Shown here in pieces: positions 32,615 to 43,371 of a DNA stretch of 48,714 nt. Position 1 is the stretch's first letter. Each line of letters starts with the position of its first letter. The stretch lies in NCBI RefSeq assembly GCF_000344135.1, contig NZ_BAOP01000035.1:1-48714 (forward strand), in the 5' to 3' direction. The position numbers were made by a program, and so were the translations under genes. The stretch comes from Gordonia malaquae NBRC 108250 (GTDB lineage: Bacteria > Actinomycetota > Actinomycetes > Mycobacteriales > Mycobacteriaceae). Under the pieces are notes generated by a model that worked only from the letters and a program-made list of their open reading frames with translations, had not been told where the DNA came from and ran no database searches.

Positions 32615-35600
32615 TTACTCGAAGGCCTTGTCGATGATCTCTGCCTGCTCGACGGCGTGCACCTTGCTCGAGCCCGACGACGGGGCCGACATCGGACGCC
32701 GCGAGATGCGGCGCAGACCCGACAGCAGCTCGGGAAGGAGCTCGGGCAGCCAGAGACCGAGGAACGGCCACGGGCCCTGATTGGCGGGCTCTTCCTGGAC
32801 CCACACGAAGTCGTTCGCGTTCGGGTACTGCTCCAGGGTGCGGGCCAGTCGGCGGTGAGGCACCGGGTACAGCTGCTCGACGCGGACGATCGCGACGTCG
32901 TCGCGGCCGTCCTTCTCGGCGCGGGCGGCGAGTTCGTAGTAGAGCTTGCCGCTCACGAGCTGCACGCGCCGCACCTTCGAGCGGTCGCCGCCGTTTTTGG
33001 CGAAGCGCGGGTCATCGATCACCGACTGGAACTTGCCGTCGGTGAAGTCCTCGATCGGGGAGACCGCGGCCTTGTTGCGCAGCATCGACTTCGGCGTGAA
33101 CACGACCAGCGGACGGCTGATGCCGTCGTGGACGTGGCGACGCAGGAGGTGGAAATAGCTGGCGGGCGTCGACGGCAGCGCGACGGTCATCGAACCCTCG
33201 GCACAGAGCTGCAGGAAGCGCTCGATACGACCCGACGTGTGGTCCGGGCCCTGGCCCTCGTGGCCGTGCGGCAGCAGCAGCACGACATCGGACCGCTGGC
33301 CCCACTTGGCCTCGCCGGAGCTGATGAACTCGTCGATGATCGACTGCGCGCCGTTGACGAAGTCGCCGAACTGCGCCTCCCACAGGACGAGGGCGTCCGG
33401 GTTCGCGACGGCGTAGCCGTACTCGAAGCCGAGGACTGCGTATTCCGACAGCGGGGAGTCGTACACGAGGAAACGGCCGGGGCCGTCCACGCCGAGGTGG
33501 TTCAGCGGCGTGTACTCCGAGCCGTTGTCCCGGTCGATGAGGACCGAGTGACGCTGCGTGAAGGTGCCGCGCCGCGAGTCCTGGCCGGACAGGCGGACGG
33601 TGGTGCCCTCCTGCACGAGCGAACCGAACGCCATCAACTCGGCGAACGACCAGTCGACGTCACCCTTGGTCGGCATCTCGTGGCGACGCTTGATGACGGG
33701 CTTGACGCGCGGGTGCGGAGTGAAGTCCTCGGGCAGATTGACGAACGCGTCGCCGATCTGCTGGAGGCGCTCCTGCGGCACCGACGTCACGAGCTTGGTG
33801 CGGAGCTTCTGGTCGCCCTCGACGGACGGCGACGCCTCCGGAGTGAAGCGCTCGAGCTCCTTGACCTCGACGAACACTCGCTCCAGCTGGCCCTGGTAGT
33901 CGCGCAGCGCGTCCTCGGCCTCCTTCGTCGAGATGTCGCCACGGCCGATGAGAGCTTCGGTGTAGCTCTTGCGCACACCGCGGATGTTGTCGATCACGTC
34001 GTACATCGCGGGCTGCGTCATCGACGGGTCGTCGCCCTCGTTGTGGCCGCGGCGGCGGTAGCAGACGAGGTCGATGACGACGTCGCGGTTGAACGCCTCG
34101 CGGTAGTCGACAGCCAGCTTGGCGGCCCAGACGCAGGCCTCCGGGTCGTCGCCGTTCACGTGGAAGACCGGCGCACCGATCATCTTCGCGACATCGGTGC
34201 AGTACTGCGTGGAGCGCGAGTACTCCGGTGCGGTGGTGAAGCCGACCTGGTTGTTGACCACGATGTGGACGGTGCCGCCGGTGCGGTAGCCGTTCAGCAT
34301 CGACATGTTCAAGGTCTCGGGCACCACGCCCTGGCCGGCGAAAGCGGCGTCGCCGTGCAGCATCAGAGGCAGGATGGCGAAGTTGTGGTCTTCGCCGAGC
34401 AGGTCCTGCTTCGCGCGGACGATGCCTTCGAGCACAGGGTCGACGGCTTCGAGGTGACTGGGGTTGGCGGTCAGCGAGACGTTGATCTCGTTGTCGCCGA
34501 ACATCTGGTAGTACTTGCCCTCGGCGCCGAGGTGGTACTTCACGTCGCCCGAGCCGTGCGACTGCGCCTCGCCGAGGTTGCCCTCGAACTCGGTGAAGAT
34601 CTTCGAGTACGGCTTGCCGACGATGTTCGCCAGGACGTTCAGGCGACCGCGGTGCGGCATGCCGATGACGACTTCCTGCACGTTGTGGTCGGCGGAGCGG
34701 TCGATGACGGCGTCCATCATCGGGATGACGGTCTCGGCGCCTTCGAGAGAGAAGCGCTTCTGGCCGACGTACTTGGTCGCGAGGAACGTCTCGAACGCCT
34801 CTGCGGCGTTGAGCTTGCTCAGGATGTACTTCTGCTCGGCCACCGGCGGCTTGACGTGCTTGATCTCAACACGTTCCTGCAGCCAGCGCTGCTGCTCGGG
34901 ATCGAGGATGTGCGTGTACTCGACGCCGACGTGGCGGCAGTACGCGTCGCGCAGGATCGACAGGACGTCGCGCAGCTTCATCGTGTCCTGGCCGTGGAAA
35001 CCGCCGACGGTGAACGACCGGTCGAGATCCCACAGGGTCAGGTTGTACGTGAGGACGTCGAGGTCCGGGTGCGCGGCGCGCGCGTCGCTGTCCATGGCCA
35101 GCGGGTCGGTGTCGGCCATGAGGTGACCGCGGCTGCGGTAGGCGGCGATGAGCTCGAGGACGCGGGTGTTCTTGTCGACGAGGCCTGCGGGGAGGTCACG
35201 ACGCCAGCGGATCGGCTCGTACGGAATGTGCAGCGACGTGAAGATCTCGTCGTAGAACGCGTCGTCGATCAGCAGGTTGTGGATCGTGCGCAGGAAGTCG
35301 CCCGACTCGGCGCCCTGGATGATCCGGTGATCGTAGGTCGAGGTGAGCGTCATCAGCTTGCCGACGCCCATGGTGGCGAGCTGCTCCTCGCTCGAGCCCT
35401 GGAACTCGGCGGGGTACTCCATCGCGCCCGCGCCGATGATCGCGCCCTGTCCCGGCATGAGACGGGGGACCGAGTGCACGGTGCCGATGGTGCCGGGGTT
35501 GGTCAGCGAGACGGTGACGCCTGCGAAGTCGGCTGCGCCGAGCTTGCCGTCACGCGCGCGTCGGACGATGTCCTCGTATGCGGCGACGAACTGGGCGAAG

Positions 35601-36340
35601 TCCATCGTGTCGCATTCCTTGATGGCGGCGACGACGAGAGTGCGCTGACCGTTCTTGCCCGGCAGGTCGATGGCCAGGCCCAGGTTGGTGTGCGCGGGAG
35701 TGACGACGTTCGGCTTGCCGTCGATCTCCTCGAAATGGTTGTTCATGTTCGGGAACGCCTTGATCGCCTGGACGATCGCGTAACCGAGGATGTGGGTGAA
35801 GCTGATCTTGCCGCCGCGCGTGCGAGCGAGGTGGTTGTTGACGACGATGCGGTTGTCGATCATCGCCTTGGCCGGGACGGCGCGGACGCTCGTCGCGGTC
35901 GGGATCGTCAGCGACGACGTCATGTTGCGGACGATCGCAGCGGCTGGTCCGCGGAGGATCTTCGCCTCGTCGGTCGCATCATTGCTGGCGGGCTTGGCAG
36001 TCGACGCAGCGCGGCTCGTGCCGGACGCGGCCTTGGTGGCTGCGGCCTCACGGGCGGGTGCCGGGCGGGCAGGCGCAGCGGTGCGCTCCGGCTCTGCGTC
36101 CAGGGTGACCGGCTGCTTCGGCGGGACCGGAGCGGCCTGGGCTGCGGGCGCGGCAGCGGGGGCTGCGGGCGCCTTCGGCGCTGCGACGGCAGGAGCTGCG
36201 CCGTTCGAGGGGCTGTAGTTCTTCAGCAGGTCATGCCAGCTGGGATCCACAGAGTCGGGATTGGTCAGGAATCGCTGGTACATTTCTTCGACCAGCCATT
36301 CGTTCTGTCCGAAGTCGGACTCAGAAATCGAACTGCTCAC
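32615..36340 (-). CDS. kgd: Multifunctional 2-oxoglutarate dehydrogenase E1/E2 (Kgd)
   Basis: 1241 residues from GTG 36340 (GAGGCGAG upstream). The start [18 protein letters not shown] matches mycobacterial Kgd. An Ala/Pro-rich linker covers ~42-125. An E2-type succinyltransferase core without lipoyl domain covers ~130-345, with [16 protein letters not shown]. The thiamine-diphosphate E1 part covers ~380-1240 ([40 protein letters not shown]). It decarboxylates 2-oxoglutarate in the TCA cycle and, with AceE/Lpd partners, makes succinyl-CoA. In this order the FHA protein GarA/OdhI restrains it. The large plus-strand frame over it is antisense and not a gene. Confidence 0.96.
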   Translation of the reverse strand: MSSSISESDFGQNEWLVEEMYQRFLTNPDSVDPSWHDLLKNYSPSNGAAPAVAAPKAPAAPAAAPAAQAAPVPPKQPVTLDAEPERTAAPARPAPAREAAATKAASGTSRAASTAKPASNDATDEAKILRGPAAAIVRNMTSSLTIPTATSVRAVPAKAMIDNRIVVNNHLARTRGGKISFTHILGYAIVQAIKAFPNMNNHFEEIDGKPNVVTPAHTNLGLAIDLPGKNGQRTLVVAAIKECDTMDFAQFVAAYEDIVRRARDGKLGAADFAGVTVSLTNPGTIGTVHSVPRLMPGQGAIIGAGAMEYPAEFQGSSEEQLATMGVGKLMTLTSTYDHRIIQGAESGDFLRTIHNLLIDDAFYDEIFTSLHIPYEPIRWRRDLPAGLVDKNTRVLELIAAYRSRGHLMADTDPLAMDSDARAAHPDLDVLTYNLTLWDLDRSFTVGGFHGQDTMKLRDVLSILRDAYCRHVGVEYTHILDPEQQRWLQERVEIKHVKPPVAEQKYILSKLNAAEAFETFLATKYVGQKRFSLEGAETVIPMMDAVIDRSADHNVQEVVIGMPHRGRLNVLANIVGKPYSKIFTEFEGNLGEAQSHGSGDVKYHLGAEGKYYQMFGDNEINVSLTANPSHLEAVDPVLEGIVRAKQDLLGEDHNFAILPLMLHGDAAFAGQGVVPETLNMSMLNGYRTGGTVHIVVNNQVGFTTAPEYSRSTQYCTDVAKMIGAPVFHVNGDDPEACVWAAKLAVDYREAFNRDVVIDLVCYRRRGHNEGDDPSMTQPAMYDVIDNIRGVRKSYTEALIGRGDISTKEAEDALRDYQGQLERVFVEVKELERFTPEASPSVEGDQKLRTKLVTSVPQERLQQIGDAFVNLPEDFTPHPRVKPVIKRRHEMPTKGDVDWSFAELMAFGSLVQEGTTVRLSGQDSRRGTFTQRHSVLIDRDNGSEYTPLNHLGVDGPGRFLVYDSPLSEYAVLGFEYGYAVANPDALVLWEAQFGDFVNGAQSIIDEFISSGEAKWGQRSDVVLLLPHGHEGQGPDHTSGRIERFLQLCAEGSMTVALPSTPASYFHLLRRHVHDGISRPLVVFTPKSMLRNKAAVSPIEDFTDGKFQSVIDDPRFAKNGGDRSKVRRVQLVSGKLYYELAARAEKDGRDDVAIVRVEQLYPVPHRRLARTLEQYPNANDFVWVQEEPANQGPWPFLGLWLPELLPELLSGLRRISRRPMSAPSSGSSKVHAVEQAEIIDKAFE

Positions 36341-36494
36341 AGCGTTGTCTCGCCTCAATTCACCCAGTGCTTTGTAGTCTCGCCGACGGGTTCGTGCAGT
36401 CTTGTGGACCGCTACGCGCCAGCCAATCCTCAACCCTACGCGGACCGCGTCGCCGCCGTAGTGTTCATCGTGACGTTCGCGCTGAATACAACTT

Positions 36495-39400
36495 TCATGT
36501 GGCGGAAATCATACGATCTCCGGCATCCCAGAGGCGGCGGTACGGCCCGTGAGCGCCGTACAGCTCGTCGTGAGCGCCGAACTCGACGATGCGGCCGTCG
36601 TCGACCACCGCGATGGCGTCCGCCCGGGCGGCGGTGCCGAGGCGATGCGCGACGATGACGGTGGTCCGCCGCCGGGCGAGGGCAGCCCCCGCGGCGAGCA
36701 CATGGGCCTCCGTCGCCTGATCGAGTGTCGCGGTCGCTTCGTCGAGCAGAACCAGATCGGGTTCGACGATCTCGGCCCGCGCGAGCGCTATCAATTGCCG
36801 TTGGCCGGACGACAGACTCCGTCCGCGCTCGCTGACGGTGAACTCCATGCCGCCGGGCAGACCGGCGATCATCGTCGCCGCGCCGACTCGACGGGCCGCG
36901 TCGGCGATCTGTTCGCGAGTCGCGTCGGGTCGCCCGTAGGCGATGTTCTCGGCGACGGTGCCCGCGAACAGATGCGGCTCCTGCGGGACCACGCCGAGCC
37001 GTGATCGGTATCGGCGCAGAGTCACGTCGCGGAGGTCGCGGCCGTCGACGGCCACGGTCCCCGACGTCGGATCGTAGAAGCGGGCGAGCAACTTGACGAC
37101 AGTCGACTTGCCTGCGCCCGTCGCCCCGACGAGTGCGAGCGAGGTGCCCGCGGGAATGTGCAGGTCGACGTCGGTGAGTGCATTGCGCGACGCTTCGTCG
37201 TATGCGAAGTCGACGCCGGTCAGACGCACATCGCCGTCGAAGGCGACCGGCCCGGTGTCGGCGACGTCGACGATCGACGACCTCGTGGTCACGAGGTCGC
37301 GGATTCGGCGCAGGCCCACGGCGGCCTGTTGATAACCGTCGAACACCTGGGTCAGTTGCTGAACCGGACCGAACAGCATCGCGAGGTACAGCACGAACGC
37401 GACGAGTGTTGCCGGATGCAGGTCGCCTCGTGCGATCTGGTGCGCGCCGACTCCGACGGCGATGGCCGTCGCGAGGTCCGCGCAGAACGTGATGAACGGA
37501 AAGTAGGTCGCGACAGCTCGTTGCGACCTCATGCGTGCCGAGTACCAGGCGTCCGACCGTGCGCCGAACGCCTCCGTTGCGACGGCGGCGTGACGGTATC
37601 CGCGTGTGGTGGACAGCCCGGCGATGTTCTCTTGGAAGTCGGCGTTGACTGCGGAGATCAACTCCCGCGCCCGGGTGTACGACGTTGACGAGATCCGGCG
37701 GAACACGATCGTTGCGACGATCAGGATCGGGAAGATCGGCAGCACGGCCAGGGCCACTCGCCAATCGGTCAGGAGCAGCGCGGCGAGGACGCCCCCGAGC
37801 GTCAGGACGGACACGACCGCCGACGACATGCCGGTCTGTAAGAACCCGGACAACGCGTCGACGTCGGTCGTCATGCGCGTCATGATGCGCCCGGAGAGTT
37901 CCCGCTCGTAGTAGTCCAGACCGAGCCGCTGCAGATGGGCGTAACTGCGCACGCGCAGCGAGAACAAGACACGTTCGCCCGCTCGCGCGGCGAGGATGGT
38001 GTTCATCCGTGACGCGACCCATGAGACGGCGATCAGCCCGAGGCCGACGGCTGTGACGGCGACGATCACCCCGGTGTCGTCGGCCGCCAGCACTCGCTGC
38101 GCCAACGTCGGGAACGCCAGGCCCACCAGGGTGTCGACACCGATCGTCACCACGACGGCGGCGAGCAGCACGCGAACCGGCCGAACGATCTGTCCGAGGC
38201 CGAACTCCGGCCGTTCCCGTCGGGCGGAGTCGACGTCGACGTTCGGTTCCTCGGTGGCCGGCGGAAGTGAAGCGAGCGCATCGGCCAGGGCAGGGGACGC
38301 GGCAGCGGTGCCGAGCACTCCGGCGGCACCGGTCTGGGCGACACCGGGCCACAGGCTCTCGAGCGTCTCCGGCGCCGCGGCGGCCTCATCGTCGGTCGTC
38401 GACATCAGGCGCGAGAACTCGGGACTGCGGGTGGCCAACTCTGCGGTGGTGCCGATGTCGACGATCCGACCGTGCGAGAGGACCGCCACGCGGTCTGCGA
38501 TGGACAGCGTCGACGCGCGATGCGCCAGGACCAACATCGTCGAACCCTGCTCGCGGAGACGGCCGAGGATGCGTGACTCGGTTGCGGCGTCCACAGCGGA
38601 CGTGGCGTCGTCGAGCACAAGGATCGGAGTGCGCGCGTGCAACGCCCGGGCCAGCGCCACCCGCTGTCGCTGGCCACCGGACAGCGTGAGCCCTCGTTCA
38701 CCGACGCGAGTGTCGTATCCGTCGGTGAACGACTCCGCGAAGTCGGCGGCCGCGGCTCGAGCGGCCTCCTCGACGGCCGGACGGTTGAGATCGGCTCGGT
38801 CACCGAGGCCGATGTTCGCCGCGATCGAGTCGGAGTACAGGAACGGTTCGTCGTCGACCGCCGCGACAGCACTGTGGAGCACATCGGGAGCGAGGTCTGA
38901 CACGTCGACGCGGCTGTCGGCTCCGACGATCGTCACGGTGCCCGACTGAGGTCGGTAGACGCCGCTGAGCAGATCGGCGAGGGTCGACTTTCCCGAGCCG
39001 GGCCCACCGATCACCGCGACGCATTCGCCGGGATCGATCGTCAACGACAGCCCGTCGAGGATGCGACGACGATCGTGAGCGAACGTCACGTCGTCGAATC
39101 GGATGCCCAGCGGGCCGCTCGGAAGTGAGCCGTGCGACGAGTACGCGTCGTCACGCGGATGGTCGATCACGTCGAACACTCGCGTGGCCGACGAGGCCGC
39201 GAGCTGAGCGTTCACGACCAGGTTGGTGAGAACGCGGGCGAGTCCGGTCATGGTCGCGAGGTAGGTGGAGAACGCCAGGAAGGTGCCCGCGGTGATATCG
39301 CCGCGGGCAGTGAGCCACCCGCCGAGGCCGATGACGCCGATCGTCCCGATCTGGGGAATCGACGTCATGGTCGGTGTGAACCACGCGGCGAGGCGCGCCG

Positions 39401-40037
39401 CACGCAGCTTCTTCCGATACAGCCGAGTGCCGAGGTCGGCGAGCCGATCGGTTGCTCGATCCTCTTGCCCGAAGCCCTTCACCACCCGGACGCCGGTGAC
39501 CGTCTCCTCCACGTGGCTCGCGACGTCGGCGGCGGCCTGTTGCGCCGACCAGGTGGCGGCGAACATCCGCTTTCGGCTGACGTACACGAGAAGGACGAGC
39601 AGCGGGATCGTCCCGACCGCCACAAGAGTGAGGACAGGGGAAAGGAACGCCATGACGGCGAACGCGAGCACCGCTTGCACCGCACCGCCGATCGCCAGCG
39701 GAGTCATCGCGAGAAGTCCTTGCACCACCTGAAGGTCGCTGATCGACCGTGACACGATCTGACCCGTCCGGATGGTGTCCCGCGAGGGGCCGTCGAGGTG
39801 CAGCAGGGTGTCGAGGATCCGCCTCCGCAGGCGGTCCTGGACCCCGACTGCAAGCGCACCCGCAGTCATCCGTCGTCCGAACTGGCAGGCGTAGCGGATC
39901 ACGGCTGCCGACACGAGCGCCACGACGATCGTGCTCAGCGCGATCGCCGGGGCGCCCGGGTCTCCGGTGGCGACGTCGATCGCGGCTTTGACCAGCAGCG
40001 GGGCCGCCAGATCGACGGCGACCGCCCCGAGCGTCAC
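36495..40037 (-). CDS. Double-length ABC exporter with asymmetric ATPase sites
   Basis: One frame encodes two complete exporter halves (about 1180 residues from GTG 40037). Half 1: membrane helices ~1-280, Walker [10 protein letters not shown] (344-352), signature LSGGQ (452-456). Its Q-loop Gln is replaced (VAAVDDEPF) and the catalytic Glu is Asp (LVLDDAT). Half 2 has [14 protein letters not shown], and a variant signature LSSGQ. So one ATP site is degenerate and one consensus, as in heterodimeric exporters. M. tuberculosis encodes comparable halves separately (Rv1272c/Rv1273c). At GTG 40037 the first helix would be cut. An in-frame CTG at 40109 overlapping the upstream stop restores it. Substrate unknown. 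Confidence 0.9.
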   Translation of the reverse strand: MTLGAVAVDLAAPLLVKAAIDVATGDPGAPAIALSTIVVALVSAAVIRYACQFGRRMTAGALAVGVQDRLRRRILDTLLHLDGPSRDTIRTGQIVSRSISDLQVVQGLLAMTPLAIGGAVQAVLAFAVMAFLSPVLTLVAVGTIPLLVLLVYVSRKRMFAATWSAQQAAADVASHVEETVTGVRVVKGFGQEDRATDRLADLGTRLYRKKLRAARLAAWFTPTMTSIPQIGTIGVIGLGGWLTARGDITAGTFLAFSTYLATMTGLARVLTNLVVNAQLAASSATRVFDVIDHPRDDAYSSHGSLPSGPLGIRFDDVTFAHDRRRILDGLSLTIDPGECVAVIGGPGSGKSTLADLLSGVYRPQSGTVTIVGADSRVDVSDLAPDVLHSAVAAVDDEPFLYSDSIAANIGLGDRADLNRPAVEEAARAAAADFAESFTDGYDTRVGERGLTLSGGQRQRVALARALHARTPILVLDDATSAVDAATESRILGRLREQGSTMLVLAHRASTLSIADRVAVLSHGRIVDIGTTAELATRSPEFSRLMSTTDDEAAAAPETLESLWPGVAQTGAAGVLGTAAASPALADALASLPPATEEPNVDVDSARRERPEFGLGQIVRPVRVLLAAVVVTIGVDTLVGLAFPTLAQRVLAADDTGVIVAVTAVGLGLIAVSWVASRMNTILAARAGERVLFSLRVRSYAHLQRLGLDYYERELSGRIMTRMTTDVDALSGFLQTGMSSAVVSVLTLGGVLAALLLTDWRVALAVLPIFPILIVATIVFRRISSTSYTRARELISAVNADFQENIAGLSTTRGYRHAAVATEAFGARSDAWYSARMRSQRAVATYFPFITFCADLATAIAVGVGAHQIARGDLHPATLVAFVLYLAMLFGPVQQLTQVFDGYQQAAVGLRRIRDLVTTRSSIVDVADTGPVAFDGDVRLTGVDFAYDEASRNALTDVDLHIPAGTSLALVGATGAGKSTVVKLLARFYDPTSGTVAVDGRDLRDVTLRRYRSRLGVVPQEPHLFAGTVAENIAYGRPDATREQIADAARRVGAATMIAGLPGGMEFTVSERGRSLSSGQRQLIALARAEIVEPDLVLLDEATATLDQATEAHVLAAGAALARRRTTVIVAHRLGTAARADAIAVVDDGRIVEFGAHDELYGAHGPYRRLWDAGDRMISAT

Positions 40038-40105
40038 GGTCAGGGTTGCGGCGGCGAGACCGCGGCGTCGAACACATTCGGCGCCGAGTGACGCGATCCA
40101 GCCGC

Positions 40106-40939
40106 TCAGTTGGACCCCTGTGCGGTGTCTCGCGGGCTCGATGCCAGACGCTTGCGGCGCCCCGACGACGGCGTCGCCAGGCTGCCTTCGATGACGGAGG
40201 CGCCGTCGTGCCAGAAGGTCGGTGGAGTGCCGAACGCCTCGCGTGCGTTGCGGACCACCGCGCTGCCGAGTGCGCGGTTGCCGACACCGCCGATCACGGC
40301 ACCGATGCCGCCGGGCAGCACCTTGCCGAACATCACCGGGGCCTTGCCGAGGGTGAACTTCTTGACGAAGCGGTTCGTGAGCGTCTTGTTGATCGTGGCA
40401 AGATTGACTCCGGGGATTCCGGGCACATTGAGCTGCGTCATCGCGGTCTTGCCCCGGGCGCCGATCGCCTTGCCGATCAGAGCGGTGCCCTCCTCGCCCA
40501 GCGCCACGCCTAACACCAGCATCCGTCGACGCTCGGTGTCGGCGGGGCTGATCCCGTGGACCTCCGCGATCGCGAGTGCGAGCAGCGCCGACGCCTCGAT
40601 GAAGAAGACGGTCTCGGCCGACATCGCGCCGATCGCGGTCACCGTGCCGACACCCGGGACGGCGGCCGCGGCGCCGACGGCGCCACCCGACGCGGTCACG
40701 GTGTTGATGTACTGTTTCTCGAGCCGCCGGATGATCTGCTCGGGGGTCTCGTCGGGGTGGCGACGTCGAATGCTCGCCACGTACTTGGTGACCGCAGGTT
40801 GCTGGAGGCGCTGCGCCTTGTCGACGAGCGTGCTCACGACGAAGCCGGATGATTTTCCACGCGGCACCTCGACGGACCCGTCGAGCTGAGCCGAAGGTGC
40901 GGGAGCGAGCTGGGGAGCGGACTGCTTCTTACCGAACAT
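40106..40939 (-). CDS. Conserved membrane-associated protein (Rv1249c-like)
   Basis: 277 residues from ATG 40939, set by GGAG nine bases upstream. N-terminal ~45 residues are low-complexity. A central hydrophobic, glycine-rich region (~85-130: GGAVGAAAAVPGVGTVTAIGAMSAETVFFIEASALLA is its span) suggests membrane insertion. The basic tail ends RRKRLASSPRDTAQGSN. It resembles the Rv1249c/EcsC-like group. It lies upstream of the double ABC exporter on the same strand, and its TGA overlaps a possible CTG start of that gene, which suggests coupling. Function unknown. Confidence 0.75.
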   Translation of the reverse strand: MFGKKQSAPQLAPAPSAQLDGSVEVPRGKSSGFVVSTLVDKAQRLQQPAVTKYVASIRRRHPDETPEQIIRRLEKQYINTVTASGGAVGAAAAVPGVGTVTAIGAMSAETVFFIEASALLALAIAEVHGISPADTERRRMLVLGVALGEEGTALIGKAIGARGKTAMTQLNVPGIPGVNLATINKTLTNRFVKKFTLGKAPVMFGKVLPGGIGAVIGGVGNRALGSAVVRNAREAFGTPPTFWHDGASVIEGSLATPSSGRRKRLASSPRDTAQGSN

Positions 40940-41040
40940 GTCGTTTCTCCGTTCTGTGCGGCAGTTGGGCCGGCGGTTCGGAGCGAACCACCTTCGTTCA
41001 ACCACGTCCTGACGCCATTATTCCCGTCCGTCGGGTGTCG

Positions 41041-41061
41041 GTGAACGGTGATAACCTTCAC
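41041..41061. promoter_or_regulatory. Interrupted palindrome before the MFS gene
   Basis: GTGAA and TTCAC arms enclose GGT...ACC in a 21-base near-palindrome that ends 34 bases before the MFS start. It lies in the 156-base divergent gap with the Rv1249c-like gene. It is a candidate repressor site overlapping a -10-like GATAAC. Confidence 0.4.
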
Positions 41062-41095
41062 TGCTGTTCCGGCCGTACCACAGGGGGAGTCAGAT

Positions 41096-42589
41096 ATGTC
41101 AGTTCCAGGCGGATCGGCTTTCAAGCCGGTCACGGACCGTCCATGGGCGGCCCTGATGGCATTGTGCATCGGCTTCTTCATGATCCTCGTGGACATGTCG
41201 ATCGTGGCCGTCGCGCAGCCCCAAATCAAGGATGCGCTCGACGCGAGCGTCAGTGGAATCGTGTGGGTGACGAGCGCATACCTGCTGACGTACGCCGTGC
41301 CGCTGCTGATCGCAGGCCGGCTCGGAGACAAGATCGGACCGAAGAAGGTGTACCAGGCGGGTCTGCTGGTGTTCACCCTCGCGAGCCTCTGGTGCGGGCT
41401 GGCCGACTCGATCGGCGAGCTGATCGTCGCCCGCGGCGTGCAGGGACTGGGCGCAGCTCTCATCACGCCTCAGACGATGGCGTTGATCACGCGCATCTTC
41501 CCGCCTGAGCGTCGCGGTGCCGCGATGGGTGTCTGGGGAACCGTCGCGGGCGTCGCCACCCTCGTCGGCCCGCTGCTGGGCGGAATCCTCACGGACTCGT
41601 TCGGCTGGGAGTGGATCTTCTTCGTGAACTTGCCGGTCGGTCTGATCGGCCTGGTTCTGGCGCAGATGCTGGTGCCCGACGTCGAGACGCACGACCACAG
41701 GTTCGACTGGATCGGAGTGATCCTGTCCGCTGCGGGACTCACGGCTATCGTGTTCGGCATTCAAGAGGGTGAGAGCTACGACTGGGCCGCATGGATCTGG
41801 AGCCTGATCGGCGGCGGCATCGTCTTCATGGTGTTGTTCGTGCTGTGGGAGAGCAAGATGCGCGCCGAGCCGCTGGTGCCGCTGAGTCTTTTCCGCAACC
41901 GCAACTTCACGCTGTCGAACATCGGAATCATGTCGATGGGCTTCGCAGTCTCCGGTTCGATGATCCCGATCATGTTCTTCCTGCAGCTCGTCGGCGGGAT
42001 GTCGCCCACCCGATCCGCGCTGGTCATGGTCCCGATGGCGGTCCTGACGGGCATTCTCGCGCCGATCGTCGGCCGGATCCTCGACCGGGTGCACCCCAGT
42101 CTGATCGTCGCGACCGGACTGCTCGGATATGCGATCGCCACTGCGTGGGCGGGCTTCGTGTTCCATCCGGAGACGCCGGTCTGGCTCCTGCTGCTGCCGA
42201 CGATGCTCATGGGCGTCTCGAGCGCCGGCATCTGGGCGCCCCTCGCGGCGACGGCCACACGAGACCTCCCATGGCATCAGGCGGGCGCCGGTGCGGGCGT
42301 CTACAACACGACACGAGTCGTCGGGTCGGTCATCGGTTCGTCGGCGATCGGTGCGTTGATGATGTCGCGTCTCGCGGCCAACGTCCCCGGCGCGGACTTC
42401 GACCACAGTGAAGGCGGCGCGACCGGGCAACTCCCCGAGATGATCCGCGGCGGATTCGCCGACGCGATGGGCCAGTCGATCTATTTGGCCGCGGGCATGC
42501 TGGTCATCGGCTTCGTCGCGACGCTCTTCCTCAAGCGGCCCGCCCACCAGGGTGCGCCCGCCCCCGCGAAGGACTCTCTGTCAGCGTGA
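41096..42589 (+). CDS. DHA2 (14-TMS) MFS efflux transporter (Rv1250-like)
   Basis: 497 residues from ATG 41096 with AGGGGGAG upstream. About fourteen membrane helices. MFS motif A GRLGDKIGPKKVY follows helix 2, and the antiporter motif C GPLLGGILTD is present. The helix-1 stretch DMSIVAVAQPQI has the acidic residue typical of EmrB/QacA proton antiporters. It exports an unknown drug or metabolite. It converges with a TetR gene with nine bases of overlap, so that regulator may control it. The order after the Rv1249c-like gene matches Rv1250. Confidence 0.92.
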   Translation: MSVPGGSAFKPVTDRPWAALMALCIGFFMILVDMSIVAVAQPQIKDALDASVSGIVWVTSAYLLTYAVPLLIAGRLGDKIGPKKVYQAGLLVFTLASLWCGLADSIGELIVARGVQGLGAALITPQTMALITRIFPPERRGAAMGVWGTVAGVATLVGPLLGGILTDSFGWEWIFFVNLPVGLIGLVLAQMLVPDVETHDHRFDWIGVILSAAGLTAIVFGIQEGESYDWAAWIWSLIGGGIVFMVLFVLWESKMRAEPLVPLSLFRNRNFTLSNIGIMSMGFAVSGSMIPIMFFLQLVGGMSPTRSALVMVPMAVLTGILAPIVGRILDRVHPSLIVATGLLGYAIATAWAGFVFHPETPVWLLLLPTMLMGVSSAGIWAPLAATATRDLPWHQAGAGAGVYNTTRVVGSVIGSSAIGALMMSRLAANVPGADFDHSEGGATGQLPEMIRGGFADAMGQSIYLAAGMLVIGFVATLFLKRPAHQGAPAPAKDSLSA

Positions 42590-43246
42590 GGCGCGGACTT
42601 CGATCGCGTCGATGAACAGGCCTAGTGCGACTTCGAACTGGTCTTGGTCGTCGACGTCCGGGAGATGCTCCGCGACAGACGCCAGGTTGGGGAAACGATC
42701 CGGGTCCACAGACTGGTACTCGCGACTCCACGCGAGGCGGTCGGCAGCGAGATCGTCGGCCGGCAGGGTGGCGATGGCCGCCTCGAGAGCCGCGTACGAG
42801 AGAGCCACGTCGACGAGCGCGCGGTAGTACGACGCTGCCTCGGCGCCCTCGATTCCGGCGGACAGCAACGCCCCGATGACGAGGTCGGCCCCGGCGAACT
42901 CGGCCTCGCTGCGGACGGTTCGCCCCGCGACGGCCACCGCCACGTGGGGATGCGTCCGGCAGGCGTTGCGCACGCTGTGGCCGAGCACGCGGAGGGTCTC
43001 GCGCCAATCGTTCGAGGGCTCGATCGCGCTCACTGCCTCCCGGAGCAGGCGGTCGGCGAGTGCGAGGAGCAGGTCGTTCTTGTTCCGGAAATGCCGGAGC
43101 ACAGCGGTGTGGTCGACGTCGAGGGCCCGGCCGAGGCTGCGGAAGGTCAGCGCGTCCGCGCCGTCGGAGTCCATGATCGCAACTGCCGCGTCGATCACCC
43201 GATCGCGTGTCAGTCGGGGGCGCGGGGCGTCTGGAGTAGTCGGCAC
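42581..43246 (-). CDS. TetR family regulator
   Basis: 221 residues from ATG 43246. The helix-turn-helix is at ~30-60 (ALTFRSLGRALDVDHTAVLRHFRNKNDLLLALAD). The longer C-terminal domain (~75-215) is acidic and resembles TetR_C ligand domains. Its stop overlaps the MFS stop by nine bases on opposite strands. It is divergent from a secreted serine hydrolase. A nested palindrome at 43287-43315 lies between them, so its likely targets are itself and the hydrolase, and possibly the MFS pump. Confidence 0.87.
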   Translation of the reverse strand: MPTTPDAPRPRLTRDRVIDAAVAIMDSDGADALTFRSLGRALDVDHTAVLRHFRNKNDLLLALADRLLREAVSAIEPSNDWRETLRVLGHSVRNACRTHPHVAVAVAGRTVRSEAEFAGADLVIGALLSAGIEGAEAASYYRALVDVALSYAALEAAIATLPADDLAADRLAWSREYQSVDPDRFPNLASVAEHLPDVDDQDQFEVALGLFIDAIEVRASR

Positions 43247-43286
43247 ACCGGTGATCCTACGTGCCGCGGCTGTGTCGTTTCGGTGA

Positions 43287-43315
43287 TGTCACCGCTGTTG
43301 ACAACTGTGGTGACA
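43287..43315. promoter_or_regulatory. 29-bp nested palindrome, candidate TetR operator
   Basis: Outer arms TGTCACC (43287-43293) and GGTGACA (43309-43315) flank an inner GTTG-A-CAAC (43297-43305), all centred on 43301. It lies 41 bases from the tetR start and 57 from the hydrolase start. The inner part contains TTGACA, so it may cover a -35 box. Confidence 0.55.
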
Positions 43316-43371
43316 AGGTGGTTGCATTCGAGTCGTTCCACTCGAGCAGATCCCTCCCAAGGAGCTCACCC

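Noticed and set aside
32600..36658. 1352-codon plus-strand open frame over kgd
   Set aside because: Antisense shadow of a strongly conserved gene in GC-rich DNA; no family resemblance, His/Arg/Val/Asp-rich composition.
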